Shown here: piece by piece, positions 27,124 to 35,560 of the stretch
Position numbering within the stretch: position 1 is the first letter of the stretch
Layout of the letters: each line of letters opens with the position of its first letter
Source of the DNA: Burkholderiales bacterium
GTDB lineage: Bacteria > Pseudomonadota > Gammaproteobacteria > Burkholderiales > Burkholderiaceae_D
Length of the DNA: 37,512 bases
NCBI GenBank assembly: GCA_016177875.1
Contig: JACOUL010000053.1
Location: 1 to 37,512, forward strand
Reading direction: 5' to 3'
The notes under the pieces: generated by a model
The model's database searches: none
What the model saw: only the letters and a program-made list of their open reading frames with translations
What the model was told of the DNA's origin: nothing
Position numbers and translations under genes: made by a program

Positions 27124-29310
27124 TCAGGGGGTTTGTCGTTTGCCGACGATAACTTTAGGGGTAATAAAAATCAGTAGCTCTGTCTTGTCATTGGTGCGGC
27201 TCGTGGTCTTAAAGAGATTTCCTAACAAAGGCACGTCGCCTAGCAAGGGAACCTTCGTTACCGAATCACGCTCTACTTGCTGGAAAATGCCGCCCAAAAC
27301 TACCGTGCCGCCGTTTTCAACCAATACCTGTGTTTGCACGTGCTTGGTATCGATTGCGAAACCGGCACGCGTCTCCTGACCGACGCTATCCTTGTTCACA
27401 TCCACATCAAGAATAATGTTTCCGTCGGGGGTAATTTGCGGCGTCACATCCATTTTCAGATTTGCCTTGCGGAACATAATTGAGGTCGCGCCGCTGGAGG
27501 TGGCTACTTCATACGGCAATTCGGTACCTTGTTCGATTGTCGCTTTTAATTGGTCGGATGTAACTACACGAGGGCTGGAAATAATTTTGCCCTTGCCGTC
27601 AGCTTCCAAAGCGGACAACTCCAGATTCAAGAAGCGATTTGCCGCTGCTGAGAACAAACTCACTGCCAAGCTACCAGGACTTACGCCGCCAATACCCGCT
27701 GCAGGCATATTGATAAACTGCGTATTGGGCACATAACTTTCGTCAGTGACTTTTGCCTGACCGGTTTGCTCACCGACTCCCAAATAATTACCCGTCAATG
27801 TAACGCGGGAGCTGCTGTTTCCGATCTGATAGCCAGTATCTCCACCGCGCAACGTTCTCAAGTCTGCGAAACCAAGCTTGGCGCCAAGATTCTTGCTGAA
27901 CTTGTCATCGGCTTCTACGATCCTTGCTTCGATTAATACCTGACGTGTCGGAATGTCAGTTTTTTGAATTAAAGCACGGACTTCTTCAAGCTTTGATGGG
28001 ATATCCGTTACGAATAATTGATTGGTACGCGTGTCAATCGTTGCACTGCCCCTTTTTGACAAAATTCGGTTGGTGCTCCCGCTGCCTGAACTACTATTAC
28101 CAGTGCCCGTAATTCCCAGAACCTGCTTGAATGCATCAGCCTTGTGATAATTCAAAATAAAGCTTTCCGTCCTGAGCGGCTCCAATTCCGCGATCTGCGA
28201 TTTTTGCTCAAGCTCCAGTTTTTCTTTCGTTAGCAACTCGTCTTTCGGCGCGATCCAGAGCACTGAACCGTTTTTACGCATATCCAGCCCTTTGGCTTGC
28301 ATGACGATATCGAGCGCTTGATCCCACGGCACGTCTTTCAATCGCAGGGTAAGATTGCCGCCTACCGTGTCGCTTGTAATGATATTCAGTCCGGTGAAAT
28401 CGGCGATCACTTGCAATACTGCCCGCACTTCCACATTCTGAAAATTCAAGGATAAACGCTCGCCTTTGTAGCCTTGCGTACCTTGTGTCAGCTTATTCGG
28501 CTGTTCCTTAATCGGCTTTACCTCAACCACTAGCTGCGTGTCGCTTTGGTATGCGCTGTGCTCCCACAAACCTTTCGGTTCGATCACCATGCGCACACTT
28601 TCACCTTGCTGCGTCGTCGTAATGCTTTGCACAGGCGTGCCGAAATCGGTGACGTCCAAGCGGCGACGCAATACATCCGGCAAATTCGTCTTCGCAAAAT
28701 CGACCACAACGGTCTGCCCCTGCTGGCGAACATCCACACCAATTTGATTATTCGGAAGTTCGACCACAATGCGGCCTTCGCCGGTTGCTCCGCGCCGAAA
28801 ATCAATATCGCGCAATGCCTGTTTGCCGGACACGACGGGCGCGGCCCGCTGCTCTCCCGCGGTATTCATAGCAGTCGCAATCCCGCCCGAGTTCTCTATC
28901 GTTACGACAACGTTATTCCCCTCGACGACTGTTGCGTAGCTGAGAGGCCGATTCAAATTGAATACAAGGCGCGAACGATCCCCGGCTTGCACCACATTGA
29001 CGTTACGTACATCGCCGAGATTGATGCCTTGGGAAGATTTACCAGTCGCATTACTAGTTTGGGCGAAATCGAGGGCGATTCGAGCCGGGTTAGTAATGGA
29101 AAATCCAATAGGCGGCTTACCAACCGGATTCTTCATCGTGATCTTAACGATGACATTGGTGCCATGCTGGTTGGCGGTAAGCGACTCAATGGCATTTTCT
29201 TCCGCATGCGCCACGGAACACAACATCATCAGCAATGTTGCGCCCAATAGCCCCCAACCCTTACGCAGCATCGCGCTCAAGTCCGGATTTCGATTTTTCC
29301 ATGAATTCAT
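27124..29310 (-). CDS. pilQ: Type IV pilus secretin PilQ
   Basis: PilQ forms the outer-membrane ring through which type IV pili pass. The 728-aa start MNSWKNRN was chosen because its ATG overlaps the pilP stop (ATGA) and GGGGA precedes it. A signal peptide ends near AHA (34-36). Two AMIN peptidoglycan-binding domains (about 40-130 and 165-265), a secretin STN/N0 domain (about 285-355) and N1 (about 380-460) precede the beta-barrel. The barrel ends in VPLLGDVPLLGNLFKTTSRTNDKTELLIFITPKVI, the hallmark of secretins. It is the last pil gene of pilMNOPQ and is followed after 25 bp by the Ig lipoprotein. Confidence 0.97.
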   Translation of the reverse strand: MNSWKNRNPDLSAMLRKGWGLLGATLLMMLCSVAHAEENAIESLTANQHGTNVIVKITMKNPVGKPPIGFSITNPARIALDFAQTSNATGKSSQGINLGDVRNVNVVQAGDRSRLVFNLNRPLSYATVVEGNNVVVTIENSGGIATAMNTAGEQRAAPVVSGKQALRDIDFRRGATGEGRIVVELPNNQIGVDVRQQGQTVVVDFAKTNLPDVLRRRLDVTDFGTPVQSITTTQQGESVRMVIEPKGLWEHSAYQSDTQLVVEVKPIKEQPNKLTQGTQGYKGERLSLNFQNVEVRAVLQVIADFTGLNIITSDTVGGNLTLRLKDVPWDQALDIVMQAKGLDMRKNGSVLWIAPKDELLTKEKLELEQKSQIAELEPLRTESFILNYHKADAFKQVLGITGTGNSSSGSGSTNRILSKRGSATIDTRTNQLFVTDIPSKLEEVRALIQKTDIPTRQVLIEARIVEADDKFSKNLGAKLGFADLRTLRGGDTGYQIGNSSSRVTLTGNYLGVGEQTGQAKVTDESYVPNTQFINMPAAGIGGVSPGSLAVSLFSAAANRFLNLELSALEADGKGKIISSPRVVTSDQLKATIEQGTELPYEVATSSGATSIMFRKANLKMDVTPQITPDGNIILDVDVNKDSVGQETRAGFAIDTKHVQTQVLVENGGTVVLGGIFQQVERDSVTKVPLLGDVPLLGNLFKTTSRTNDKTELLIFITPKVIVGKRQTP

Positions 29311-29873
29311 TTTTTCCCCGCCCCTTGCTGTATGGCCTCTTGTAATTCCAGTTTGGATTGCCGCTCCACCCACTCACCTGATGCATCTTGAACAATTTCT
29401 TTAATATCGACATTTCCTTCAGTCACGTTAGTGATCATGCCGAAATTTTGGCCGACATAATTTCCTACTTTGGCTTGATAGACTGTTCTGTCTACCTGCA
29501 GTAAAGCATGATTGACGCCGGCTTTTTGAAGCGTGCCCACCATCTTTATGGTATCCAGCGGGAAGTACTCCAAAGGTTCGCGCCGACGCTCTAAGTCCGG
29601 CGGTTTAATAGAACTATTGCCGGAACTTGCTCTTTGTTTTGCTAGTGCCACCGCAAGTTTCGAAGCGTTGAACGGATCGGGACTGTCTTTTACGGCATAA
29701 GTAAAAGGAGAAAATTTCTTCGGCTCGGATAACTTAGGCACCGCTACCTTGGTCTGCTCTCGCACACCCTTCATCCAATCCTTGACATCATCGAGTCCGC
29801 CGCTTCCGCATCCTGCCAGTCCAAAGAGTACCGAGAGGGACACAATGAGTACGCTAGGGCGCATGTGCATCAT
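29307..29873 (-). CDS. pilP: Type IV pilus assembly lipoprotein PilP
   Basis: PilP is the inner-membrane-anchored lipoprotein that links PilN/PilO to the PilQ secretin in the periplasm. The 188-aa protein has a lipobox LAGC with lipidated C22. The disordered middle is followed by the small beta-sandwich (about 95-175; PLDTIKMVGTLQKAGVNHALLQVDRTVYQAKVGNYVGQNFGMI). Its start overlaps the pilO stop and its stop overlaps the pilQ start, both as ATGA. An internal ATG at residue 4 is an alternative start. Confidence 0.95.
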   Translation of the reverse strand: MMHMRPSVLIVSLSVLFGLAGCGSGGLDDVKDWMKGVREQTKVAVPKLSEPKKFSPFTYAVKDSPDPFNASKLAVALAKQRASSGNSSIKPPDLERRREPLEYFPLDTIKMVGTLQKAGVNHALLQVDRTVYQAKVGNYVGQNFGMITNVTEGNVDIKEIVQDASGEWVERQSKLELQEAIQQGAGKK

Positions 29874-30565
29874 TTGTGCCCTCCTTTTTCTGCCTTAAGC
29901 GCCGGCTTAGGCGCGTCTTTGGCCTTTTTGGCTGCAGCAATCTTGCGTTGCTCTTCAACTTCATCGCGATCGAGATAGCGGAATGTCTTCGCGGTAGCAT
30001 CCAAGTTAAGTGTTCCGTCTTTGCCGGTAATCACACTCAAATTGTTTAGTGTCACAATCCGCGGCAAGTTGGCGACATCACTCGTAAATGCACCAATATC
30101 ATGATAATTACCGCTCACCTTAATGCTGATGGGTAGCTCGGCGTAATAATCCTTGACTTCAACCTGGCCTGGCTTGAACAGTTCAAACTGCAAACCGCGG
30201 CCCAAGCCCGCCTGGTTAATATCCGATAGAAGCGCATCCATTTCAGCTTTGCTAGGCAGCTGTTTCTCCAAAGTCGCAACAAATTCGGCAACTTGCTCCT
30301 TCTGTTTGCGCAAAGCTTCCAAATTAATGGCTTGCTGGAACTTGGTCTTGTATTCTTCTTTTAACTTTAATTCTTCTTGTTCACCGCGGCTGAGCTCTTC
30401 CATCTGCCCATCCCAGTAAGCCACCCAGCCGAGCGCAACGACACCAACAAATACACCCGCCGCACATAAAAGACGAGGCGCAATCGGCCACAAGCCAGGG
30501 TGACGGCCGTTCAAGCCGCGAAACTGCGCAGCTAATGAATCACCAATATTTTTCAGATCTGCCAT
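29870..30565 (-). CDS. pilO: Type IV pilus inner-membrane protein PilO
   Basis: PilO pairs with PilN through coiled coils in the periplasm and helps align the pilus machine. The 231-aa protein has one membrane helix (about 31-51), a coiled-coil segment rich in Glu and Lys (about 52-100) and a C-terminal ferredoxin-like domain (about 110-205). The tail is Lys/Ala-rich. It lies 15 bp after pilN and overlaps pilP by four bases. Confidence 0.94.
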   Translation of the reverse strand: MADLKNIGDSLAAQFRGLNGRHPGLWPIAPRLLCAAGVFVGVVALGWVAYWDGQMEELSRGEQEELKLKEEYKTKFQQAINLEALRKQKEQVAEFVATLEKQLPSKAEMDALLSDINQAGLGRGLQFELFKPGQVEVKDYYAELPISIKVSGNYHDIGAFTSDVANLPRIVTLNNLSVITGKDGTLNLDATAKTFRYLDRDEVEEQRKIAAAKKAKDAPKPALKAEKGGHK

Positions 30566-30580
30566 GGCGACCGAGTCCTA

Positions 30581-31234
30581 TCAAGGTTTCTTAGGCGCAG
30601 CTGAAGCCGTCGCCTTTGCATTGGCACTTGCGCTTGCCCCAGCTTTTGCGCCCGCACCACTCTGCTGCTCTTTATCGCGCGGACGTTTGAGGTCGACATT
30701 GACGGTGAAGTCAAAGACCTTTTTGGCGTCTCGCCCCTGGCCAATACCGGTTGCTTTAATCTCAATTAGGTCAGGCCGCTCCAGCCAAGGCGAGTTATTG
30801 CTGAGATTCCTCAGTAATTCCGAGACCCGTTCATTCGACTGCGCATAACCATTCAATATGATGCGGCGGTTTTCCTGCTTGAAGGATTTCAGATAAATAC
30901 CTTCGGGAACTTGCTTAACCAATTCGTCCATCAAATAGACTGGTTGATTGCGATCGCTCTGCAAGTCCTCTACCGCCTGCTGACGAGCCTTCAGTGCTTC
31001 AATTTCTTCCTTAAGGCTCGCGATTTCCTTGATCTGTAAATCTAGCTTGGCATTTTCCGCTTTGATGTAGTTGTTGCGATCGTTTTGGCTTGAAATTTTG
31101 GCAGCGATAACGCCGCCAACAGCCAATACCACAAATGCGCCAAGTAGCCCCGCCATGCCAAGCATGGCGACAAATAAATTTTTGCGTTGAATGCGCTTCT
31201 GCTCACGATGGGGCAGCAGGTTAATTTTGACCAT
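30581..31234 (-). CDS. pilN: Type IV pilus inner-membrane protein PilN
   Basis: PilN carries a short cytoplasmic N-terminus (MVKINLLPHRE) that docks in PilM, one membrane helix (about 20-45), a coiled coil (about 55-95) and a periplasmic fold. The INLLPHR motif is diagnostic. The 217-aa length includes an unusually Ala/Gly/Ser/Lys-rich tail from about residue 185, likely disordered. Its ATG shares one base with the pilM stop codon (TGATG). Confidence 0.95.
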   Translation of the reverse strand: MVKINLLPHREQKRIQRKNLFVAMLGMAGLLGAFVVLAVGGVIAAKISSQNDRNNYIKAENAKLDLQIKEIASLKEEIEALKARQQAVEDLQSDRNQPVYLMDELVKQVPEGIYLKSFKQENRRIILNGYAQSNERVSELLRNLSNNSPWLERPDLIEIKATGIGQGRDAKKVFDFTVNVDLKRPRDKEQQSGAGAKAGASASANAKATASAAPKKP

Positions 31235-32313
31235 CAGTCAAACCTCCGCATCGCCAAGCCGCACGCTACCAAATAGGAAGGGGCCTCCGCGCGCAATTGC
31301 TTTTCACGTACGTTCGAAGCCAATTGCATTCCCTTGAACGGACTGACAATCGACGTGGAAATTTTGGTTCGCTCGGCAACCACCTCGACTAAACCAGGAA
31401 TGACGGCACATCCGCCTGCGATAAAAATTTGGTCGATCCTGGTGTAAGGAGTGGATGTAAAGAAGAATTGCACAGCACGCGTGACTTCCATCGCTGCATT
31501 TTCCAAGAAAGGTTCAAGCAACTCGCGCTCATAACCTTCTTGCAAATCGCCCGCCTTTTTCTTGGCTTCCGCTTCTTCGTATGACAAGCCATAGGCGCGC
31601 ACGATATCTTGTGTCAGCTGGTTGCCGCCAAACGGCTGCTCGCGTTCATAGATCGTTTGACCGTCAAGCAAAACCGAAATATGGGTAACTTGGGAACCGA
31701 TTTGCAAAAGTGCGACGATCTGCCCTTGCCCACCCTTCGTCAATTGCGCAATTAATCGATCGGCTGCAGCACGCGCAGCGTAAGATTCAATATCCATCAC
31801 AATCGGCTTCAGCCCCGCAGCTTCCGCTACGGCAATTCGGTCTTCCACCTTTTCCTTGCGTGTTGCTGCAAGCAATATCTCAATGTCTTCCGGCGACTGC
31901 TCCACAGGACCGATTACATCGAAGTCGAGACTAACCTCCTCCAATGCGAACGGAATGTACTGACTGGCTTCAGTCTCAACCTGCATTTCCAATTCTTCTT
32001 CGGGAAGCCCGCCGGGCAAAATAATTTTTTTTGTGATGACGGAGGCGGGGGGCATGCCGATGGCTACGGCCTTAGCGCGCGTTCCGCTTTTTTTCCAAAC
32101 GCGGCGCACCGCTTCGGAAACTTGCTCGATATTTTCGATATTGCCGTCTACGACGGCACCGCGCGGTAGCGGCTCCGAAGCGAAGCGCTCCAGTCGCAAT
32201 TCGCCCTTGCCGGCCTGGGACAGTTCAACGAGTTTGACTCCCGAAGTACTAATGTCCAGGCCAATCAGCGGCGCATTCGACTTGCCGAATAATGTTCCAA
32301 GATCTAAGGCCAA
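31234..32313 (-). CDS. pilM: Type IV pilus actin-like ATPase PilM
   Basis: PilM is a cytoplasmic FtsA/actin-fold protein that binds the PilN N-terminus. The 359-aa protein shows the phosphate-1 loop LIGLDISTSGVKLVELS and the adenosine loop IFIAGGCAVIPGLVEVV. The start codon is TTG at 32313, supported by GGAGGAG eight bases upstream and by the family N-terminus. It is the first gene of the pilMNOPQ operon and is divergent from mrcA. I see no convincing sigma-70 promoter upstream. Confidence 0.95.
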   Translation of the reverse strand: MALDLGTLFGKSNAPLIGLDISTSGVKLVELSQAGKGELRLERFASEPLPRGAVVDGNIENIEQVSEAVRRVWKKSGTRAKAVAIGMPPASVITKKIILPGGLPEEELEMQVETEASQYIPFALEEVSLDFDVIGPVEQSPEDIEILLAATRKEKVEDRIAVAEAAGLKPIVMDIESYAARAAADRLIAQLTKGGQGQIVALLQIGSQVTHISVLLDGQTIYEREQPFGGNQLTQDIVRAYGLSYEEAEAKKKAGDLQEGYERELLEPFLENAAMEVTRAVQFFFTSTPYTRIDQIFIAGGCAVIPGLVEVVAERTKISTSIVSPFKGMQLASNVREKQLRAEAPSYLVACGLAMRRFD

Positions 32314-32633
32314 GGCCAGTTCTCCTCCGAAAACGTATTTCTCGTGTGAACCTGCCGCCTATTTCATTGCCTCATAGACGAACATTAAGGTTGCATACCG
32401 AAAATCTCGTTTAAAAACCTGTGTTTAGATGACTTTTATCAAAGGTTACATTAAATCGTAGCAATAAGGTTCTAAACGTGTAAAGTGATTTCCGCCTAGT
32501 AATTTATAAATCCGTTGCCAAAATCCCACGCGGCGTAGCCTGGCGGAAAGTTTCGGACTTTCTTTTTCAGTCCCCCTGCATGACTTCGCTGCCGTTATAA
32601 TGGCCCGGATATTGTTCCTCCTCATTTTCCCGC
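32314..32633. other. 320-bp divergent pilM-mrcA control region
   Basis: No gene is visible here. It contains the mrcA -10 box, an 8-bp inverted repeat TTTCCGCC (32489-32496) with GGCGGAAA (32542-32549), and a weak hairpin GAAAGT-TTCGG-ACTTTC followed by a T-run (32546-32567). The left half is AT-rich and should hold the pil promoter, but I cannot pick one with confidence. Confidence 0.6.
32596..32601 (+). promoter_or_regulatory. mrcA: Consensus -10 box of mrcA
   Basis: TATAAT matches the sigma-70 -10 consensus perfectly and would start transcription near 32608, about 26 bp before the ATG. The -35 region is poor (CTGCAT at 14 bp), so an activator or an unusual -35 is possible. Confidence 0.5.
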
Positions 32634-34988
32634 ATGACCTCCATTCCACCCGCCAATGGGGCGGCTGAAGCAACGCCGCGGTCGTTTCGCTCCTCCCTCT
32701 TGCGTTTTATTTTGAAGTTCTTGATAGGGATTGCCGGCTTATTCGTTGCCGGCATCCTAGTACTCGCCTTTATTTTGTCAATGGCGTATCCGAATCTGCC
32801 TGCCTTGGACACCTTGACGGATTATCGACCGAAGATTCCGCTCCGGGTCTATTCGGCGGATAACGTGCTGATCGGGGAATTCGGAGAAGAGCGGCGTAAC
32901 ATGATGCGTATTCGCGACATTCCGGATGTCATGAAAAAGGCTGTGCTTGCAATTGAAGACGACCGCTTTTATGAACATGGCGGCGTAGATTACCAAGGCG
33001 TTATCCGCGCCGCCCTTCATAACTTGATGGGCGGCAGCAAACAAGGCGCATCCACAATTACCCAGCAAGTCGCGCGCAATTTCTTTTTGACCAGCGAACA
33101 GACCTTAAAGCGTAAGGTCTATGAAATGCTTCTCGCTTGGAAAATCGAACAAAATCTGACCAAAGACCAGATCCTCGAAGTCTATATGAACCAGATTTAC
33201 CTGGGTCAGCGCGCTTATGGATTTTCTTCTGCGGCTCAAATTTATTTCGGCAAAAAACTGAAAGATGTAACGGTTGCGGAAGCCGCCATGCTGGCCGGCT
33301 TGCCTAAAGCACCTTCCGCCTACAATCCAGTCGCCAATCCGCGTAGAGCAAAAGCACGCCAACAATACATTATCGAGCGCATGTACCAGCTCGGCTATAT
33401 TACCGAAGGCCAATACGAGAAGGCGAAAGCCGAAGAGTTGCGCGTTAAGACCAATATCAATGAATTTGGCGTCCATGCCGAATACATTGCGGAAATGGTA
33501 CGTCAATTGGTGTACGAACAATTCAAGGAAGACACCTATACGCGCGGCTTGAACGTTTTCACGACGATCACTAAGTCTGATCAAGACGCCGCATACCTCG
33601 CTTTGCGCAAAGGCGTAATGGATTATGAAAAGCGCCACGGCTATCGCGGCCCCGAGGGCTACATGGATATTCCGGCCTCCAAAGAGGAAGCGGACAATGC
33701 GATTGAAGTAGAACTCGCCGATCATCCCGACAGCGATGACATTGTGGCTGCGGTAGTGTTGTCTGCGTCGCCGAAGGAAGTACAGGCAGTGTTGGCATCG
33801 GGAGAGGAAATCACGATCAATGGCGCCGGCTTGACGTTCGGAGCAAACGCGTTGACGGAAAAAGCACCGCCCAATAAACGCATTCGCCGCGGCGCCATCA
33901 TTCGCGTCAGCCAAGAAGGAAAAACTTGGAGTATTTCGCAAATGCCGGAAGTGGAATCGGCGTTTGTTGCTGCCAATACTGAGGATGGATCGATACGTGC
34001 ACTCGTCGGCGGTTTCGATTTCAACCGCAACAAGTTCAATCACGTAACGCAAGCATGGCGGCAACCGGGTTCCTCATTCAAACCCTTTATTTATTCCGCG
34101 TCACTGGAAAAAGGATTATCCCCTTCCACCGTCATTAACGATGCGCCGATTAGCTTCGATGGCGGGCAAACAGGCGGCCAAGCTTGGGAGCCCAAGAACT
34201 ATGACGGCAAGTATGATGGCCCGATGCCGATGCGCCGCGGCTTAGCCAAATCGAAGAACATGATTTCGATTCGCATCCTGCATAAGATCGGTGCGAAATA
34301 CGGCCAGGAATTCACCACGCGTTTTGGCTTTGATGCAGAGAAAAATCCTCCTTACCTCACTTTGGCGCTTGGCGCCGGTGCGGTCACGCCGCTGCAAATG
34401 GCCGGGGCTTATGCCGTCTTCGCGAATGGCGGCTACAAGATCAATCCCTACATCATTACGAAAGTAACCGACAATTCCGGCAAAGTATTAGTTGAAACTA
34501 CGCCGGAAAAAGCGGGGAATGACGCCAATCGTGTCATTGACGAACGCAATGCATTCCTTATGGATAGCATGATGAGAGATGTCGTGAAGTCCGGCACCGC
34601 AACCCGAGCATTAGTGTTGAAGCGTCCGGACCTTGCCGGCAAAACTGGTACAACGAACGATTCTTTCGATGCATGGTTCGCCGGCTATCACCCAAAGATC
34701 GTCGGCGTGGCATGGATAGGATTCGATCAACCAAAAAATCTGGGCAATCGCGAAACCGGTGGCGGATTGGCGCTGCCGATCTGGATCGGCTACATGCAAA
34801 AAACCTTGAAAGATGTACCAGTGGTAGAACGGGAGATTCCCGAAGGTTTGATCCAAGTTGGCAACGAATACTATTACGCAGAAAATCCGCCCGGTAGCGG
34901 CGTACGCAGCTTAGGCATGGGTGGAGGTCAAGCCGCGCCGACTGAAGAAGAAAAAACCAAGGACGAGGTAAAGAACCAATTGTTCTAA
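32634..34988 (+). CDS. mrcA: Penicillin-binding protein 1A
   Basis: PBP1a is a bifunctional class A peptidoglycan synthase of the inner membrane. The 784-aa protein has a short cytoplasmic tail, one membrane helix (about 24-50), a GT51 glycosyltransferase domain with catalytic E108 in EDDRFYEHGGVD and GASTITQQVARNF, an OB-like linker domain, and a transpeptidase domain. Transpeptidase motifs are S480-S-F-K483, S540-K-N542 and K670-T-G-T. All catalytic residues are present. No ribosome binding site is evident upstream of the ATG. It is divergent from pilM, a common betaproteobacterial arrangement. Confidence 0.97.
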   Translation: MTSIPPANGAAEATPRSFRSSLLRFILKFLIGIAGLFVAGILVLAFILSMAYPNLPALDTLTDYRPKIPLRVYSADNVLIGEFGEERRNMMRIRDIPDVMKKAVLAIEDDRFYEHGGVDYQGVIRAALHNLMGGSKQGASTITQQVARNFFLTSEQTLKRKVYEMLLAWKIEQNLTKDQILEVYMNQIYLGQRAYGFSSAAQIYFGKKLKDVTVAEAAMLAGLPKAPSAYNPVANPRRAKARQQYIIERMYQLGYITEGQYEKAKAEELRVKTNINEFGVHAEYIAEMVRQLVYEQFKEDTYTRGLNVFTTITKSDQDAAYLALRKGVMDYEKRHGYRGPEGYMDIPASKEEADNAIEVELADHPDSDDIVAAVVLSASPKEVQAVLASGEEITINGAGLTFGANALTEKAPPNKRIRRGAIIRVSQEGKTWSISQMPEVESAFVAANTEDGSIRALVGGFDFNRNKFNHVTQAWRQPGSSFKPFIYSASLEKGLSPSTVINDAPISFDGGQTGGQAWEPKNYDGKYDGPMPMRRGLAKSKNMISIRILHKIGAKYGQEFTTRFGFDAEKNPPYLTLALGAGAVTPLQMAGAYAVFANGGYKINPYIITKVTDNSGKVLVETTPEKAGNDANRVIDERNAFLMDSMMRDVVKSGTATRALVLKRPDLAGKTGTTNDSFDAWFAGYHPKIVGVAWIGFDQPKNLGNRETGGGLALPIWIGYMQKTLKDVPVVEREIPEGLIQVGNEYYYAENPPGSGVRSLGMGGGQAAPTEEEKTKDEVKNQLF

Positions 34989-35000
34989 GTGTGCTCGCAG

Positions 35001-35017
35001 CCGCATCTTAGATGCGG
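35001..35017. repeat. Stem-loop with the cyaY stop codon as loop
   Basis: CCGCATC (35001-35007) and GATGCGG (35011-35017) form a 7-bp perfect stem whose 3-nt loop is TTA, the complement of the cyaY stop TAA. It lies in the 19-bp gap after mrcA and at the end of cyaY. No U-tract follows on either strand, so it is not a standard terminator, though it may protect both 3' ends. Confidence 0.55.
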
Positions 35018-35343
35018 TCAAGCGCCATCGTTTGTCCTGCTTGCAGGCTGAGGATACGCGATAAAGCCGCAAGCAGTTCTTCGCCGGTGCGCGTATCCAA
35101 CCATTTTTCTTCGACCCGCCGATAATGAAAACCGCCTGAGCGGGCAGCTACCCACAGCTCCTGCATCGGAGCCTGGCTATTGACGATAATTTTGGAACCG
35201 GCATCAATTAATTCGATTTCCAATACATTGCCAGAACGGCTGCACTCGATATCGACATCATTTGCCTCGGCAGCTTGCTCTACTGCGCGTTCGATTGCAT
35301 CCAAAGCCGCCTCGGCCAGCACAAGGAATTCTGATTCGGTCAT
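35008..35343 (-). CDS. cyaY: Frataxin-like iron donor CyaY
   Basis: CyaY binds iron and modulates Fe-S cluster assembly on IscU/IscS. The 111-aa start MTESEFLVLAEAALDAIE has GGAG six bases upstream; a TTG four codons earlier is less likely. The acidic first helix (ESEF...DAIERAVEQAAEANDVDIECSRSGNVLEIEL) and the sheet motif QAPMQELWVAARSGGFHYRR are typical. It is divergent from lptM and lysA by a short spacer, the standard gene order in beta- and gammaproteobacteria. Confidence 0.94.
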   Translation of the reverse strand: MTESEFLVLAEAALDAIERAVEQAAEANDVDIECSRSGNVLEIELIDAGSKIIVNSQAPMQELWVAARSGGFHYRRVEEKWLDTRTGEELLAALSRILSLQAGQTMALDRI

Positions 35344-35382
35344 GCTACACTCCAATGTGATTTTGCAAACGCCATTTTAATC

Positions 35383-35550
35383 GTGAAGCCTGTTTTCCAT
35401 CTCTTTCGTTTTTCCGTTTTAGTTTTGTCGGCCAGCCTATTGTGCGCATGCGGACAGCGCGGGCCGCTGTATCTTCCGGGCAAACAAGCGGCAACCCCAT
35501 CGCAAGCTGCGAATCCGCAAACTCCTTCTTCCTCATCAGCCTCGAAATAA
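35383..35550 (+). CDS. lptM: Small LPS-assembly lipoprotein LptM (YifL family)
   Basis: This 55-aa gene starts with GTG at 35383 and ends with TAA at 35550. The product MKPVFHLFRFSVLVLSASLL continues with lipobox LCAC, giving a mature N-terminus C23-GQRGPLYLPG. The CGQRGPLYLP block is the signature of LptM, a lipoprotein that stabilises the LPS translocon LptD. The tail is a short Ala/Pro/Ser-rich stretch. It sits between cyaY and lysA, 10 bp upstream of lysA, exactly where the family usually lies. The GTG start has no strong ribosome binding site. Confidence 0.9.
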   Translation: MKPVFHLFRFSVLVLSASLLCACGQRGPLYLPGKQAATPSQAANPQTPSSSSASK

Positions 35551-35560
35551 AGCTATTCCC

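Noticed and set aside
33105..34064. 319-codon open frame opposite mrcA
   Set aside because: Antisense to PBP1a; composition and lack of motifs mark it as a shadow.
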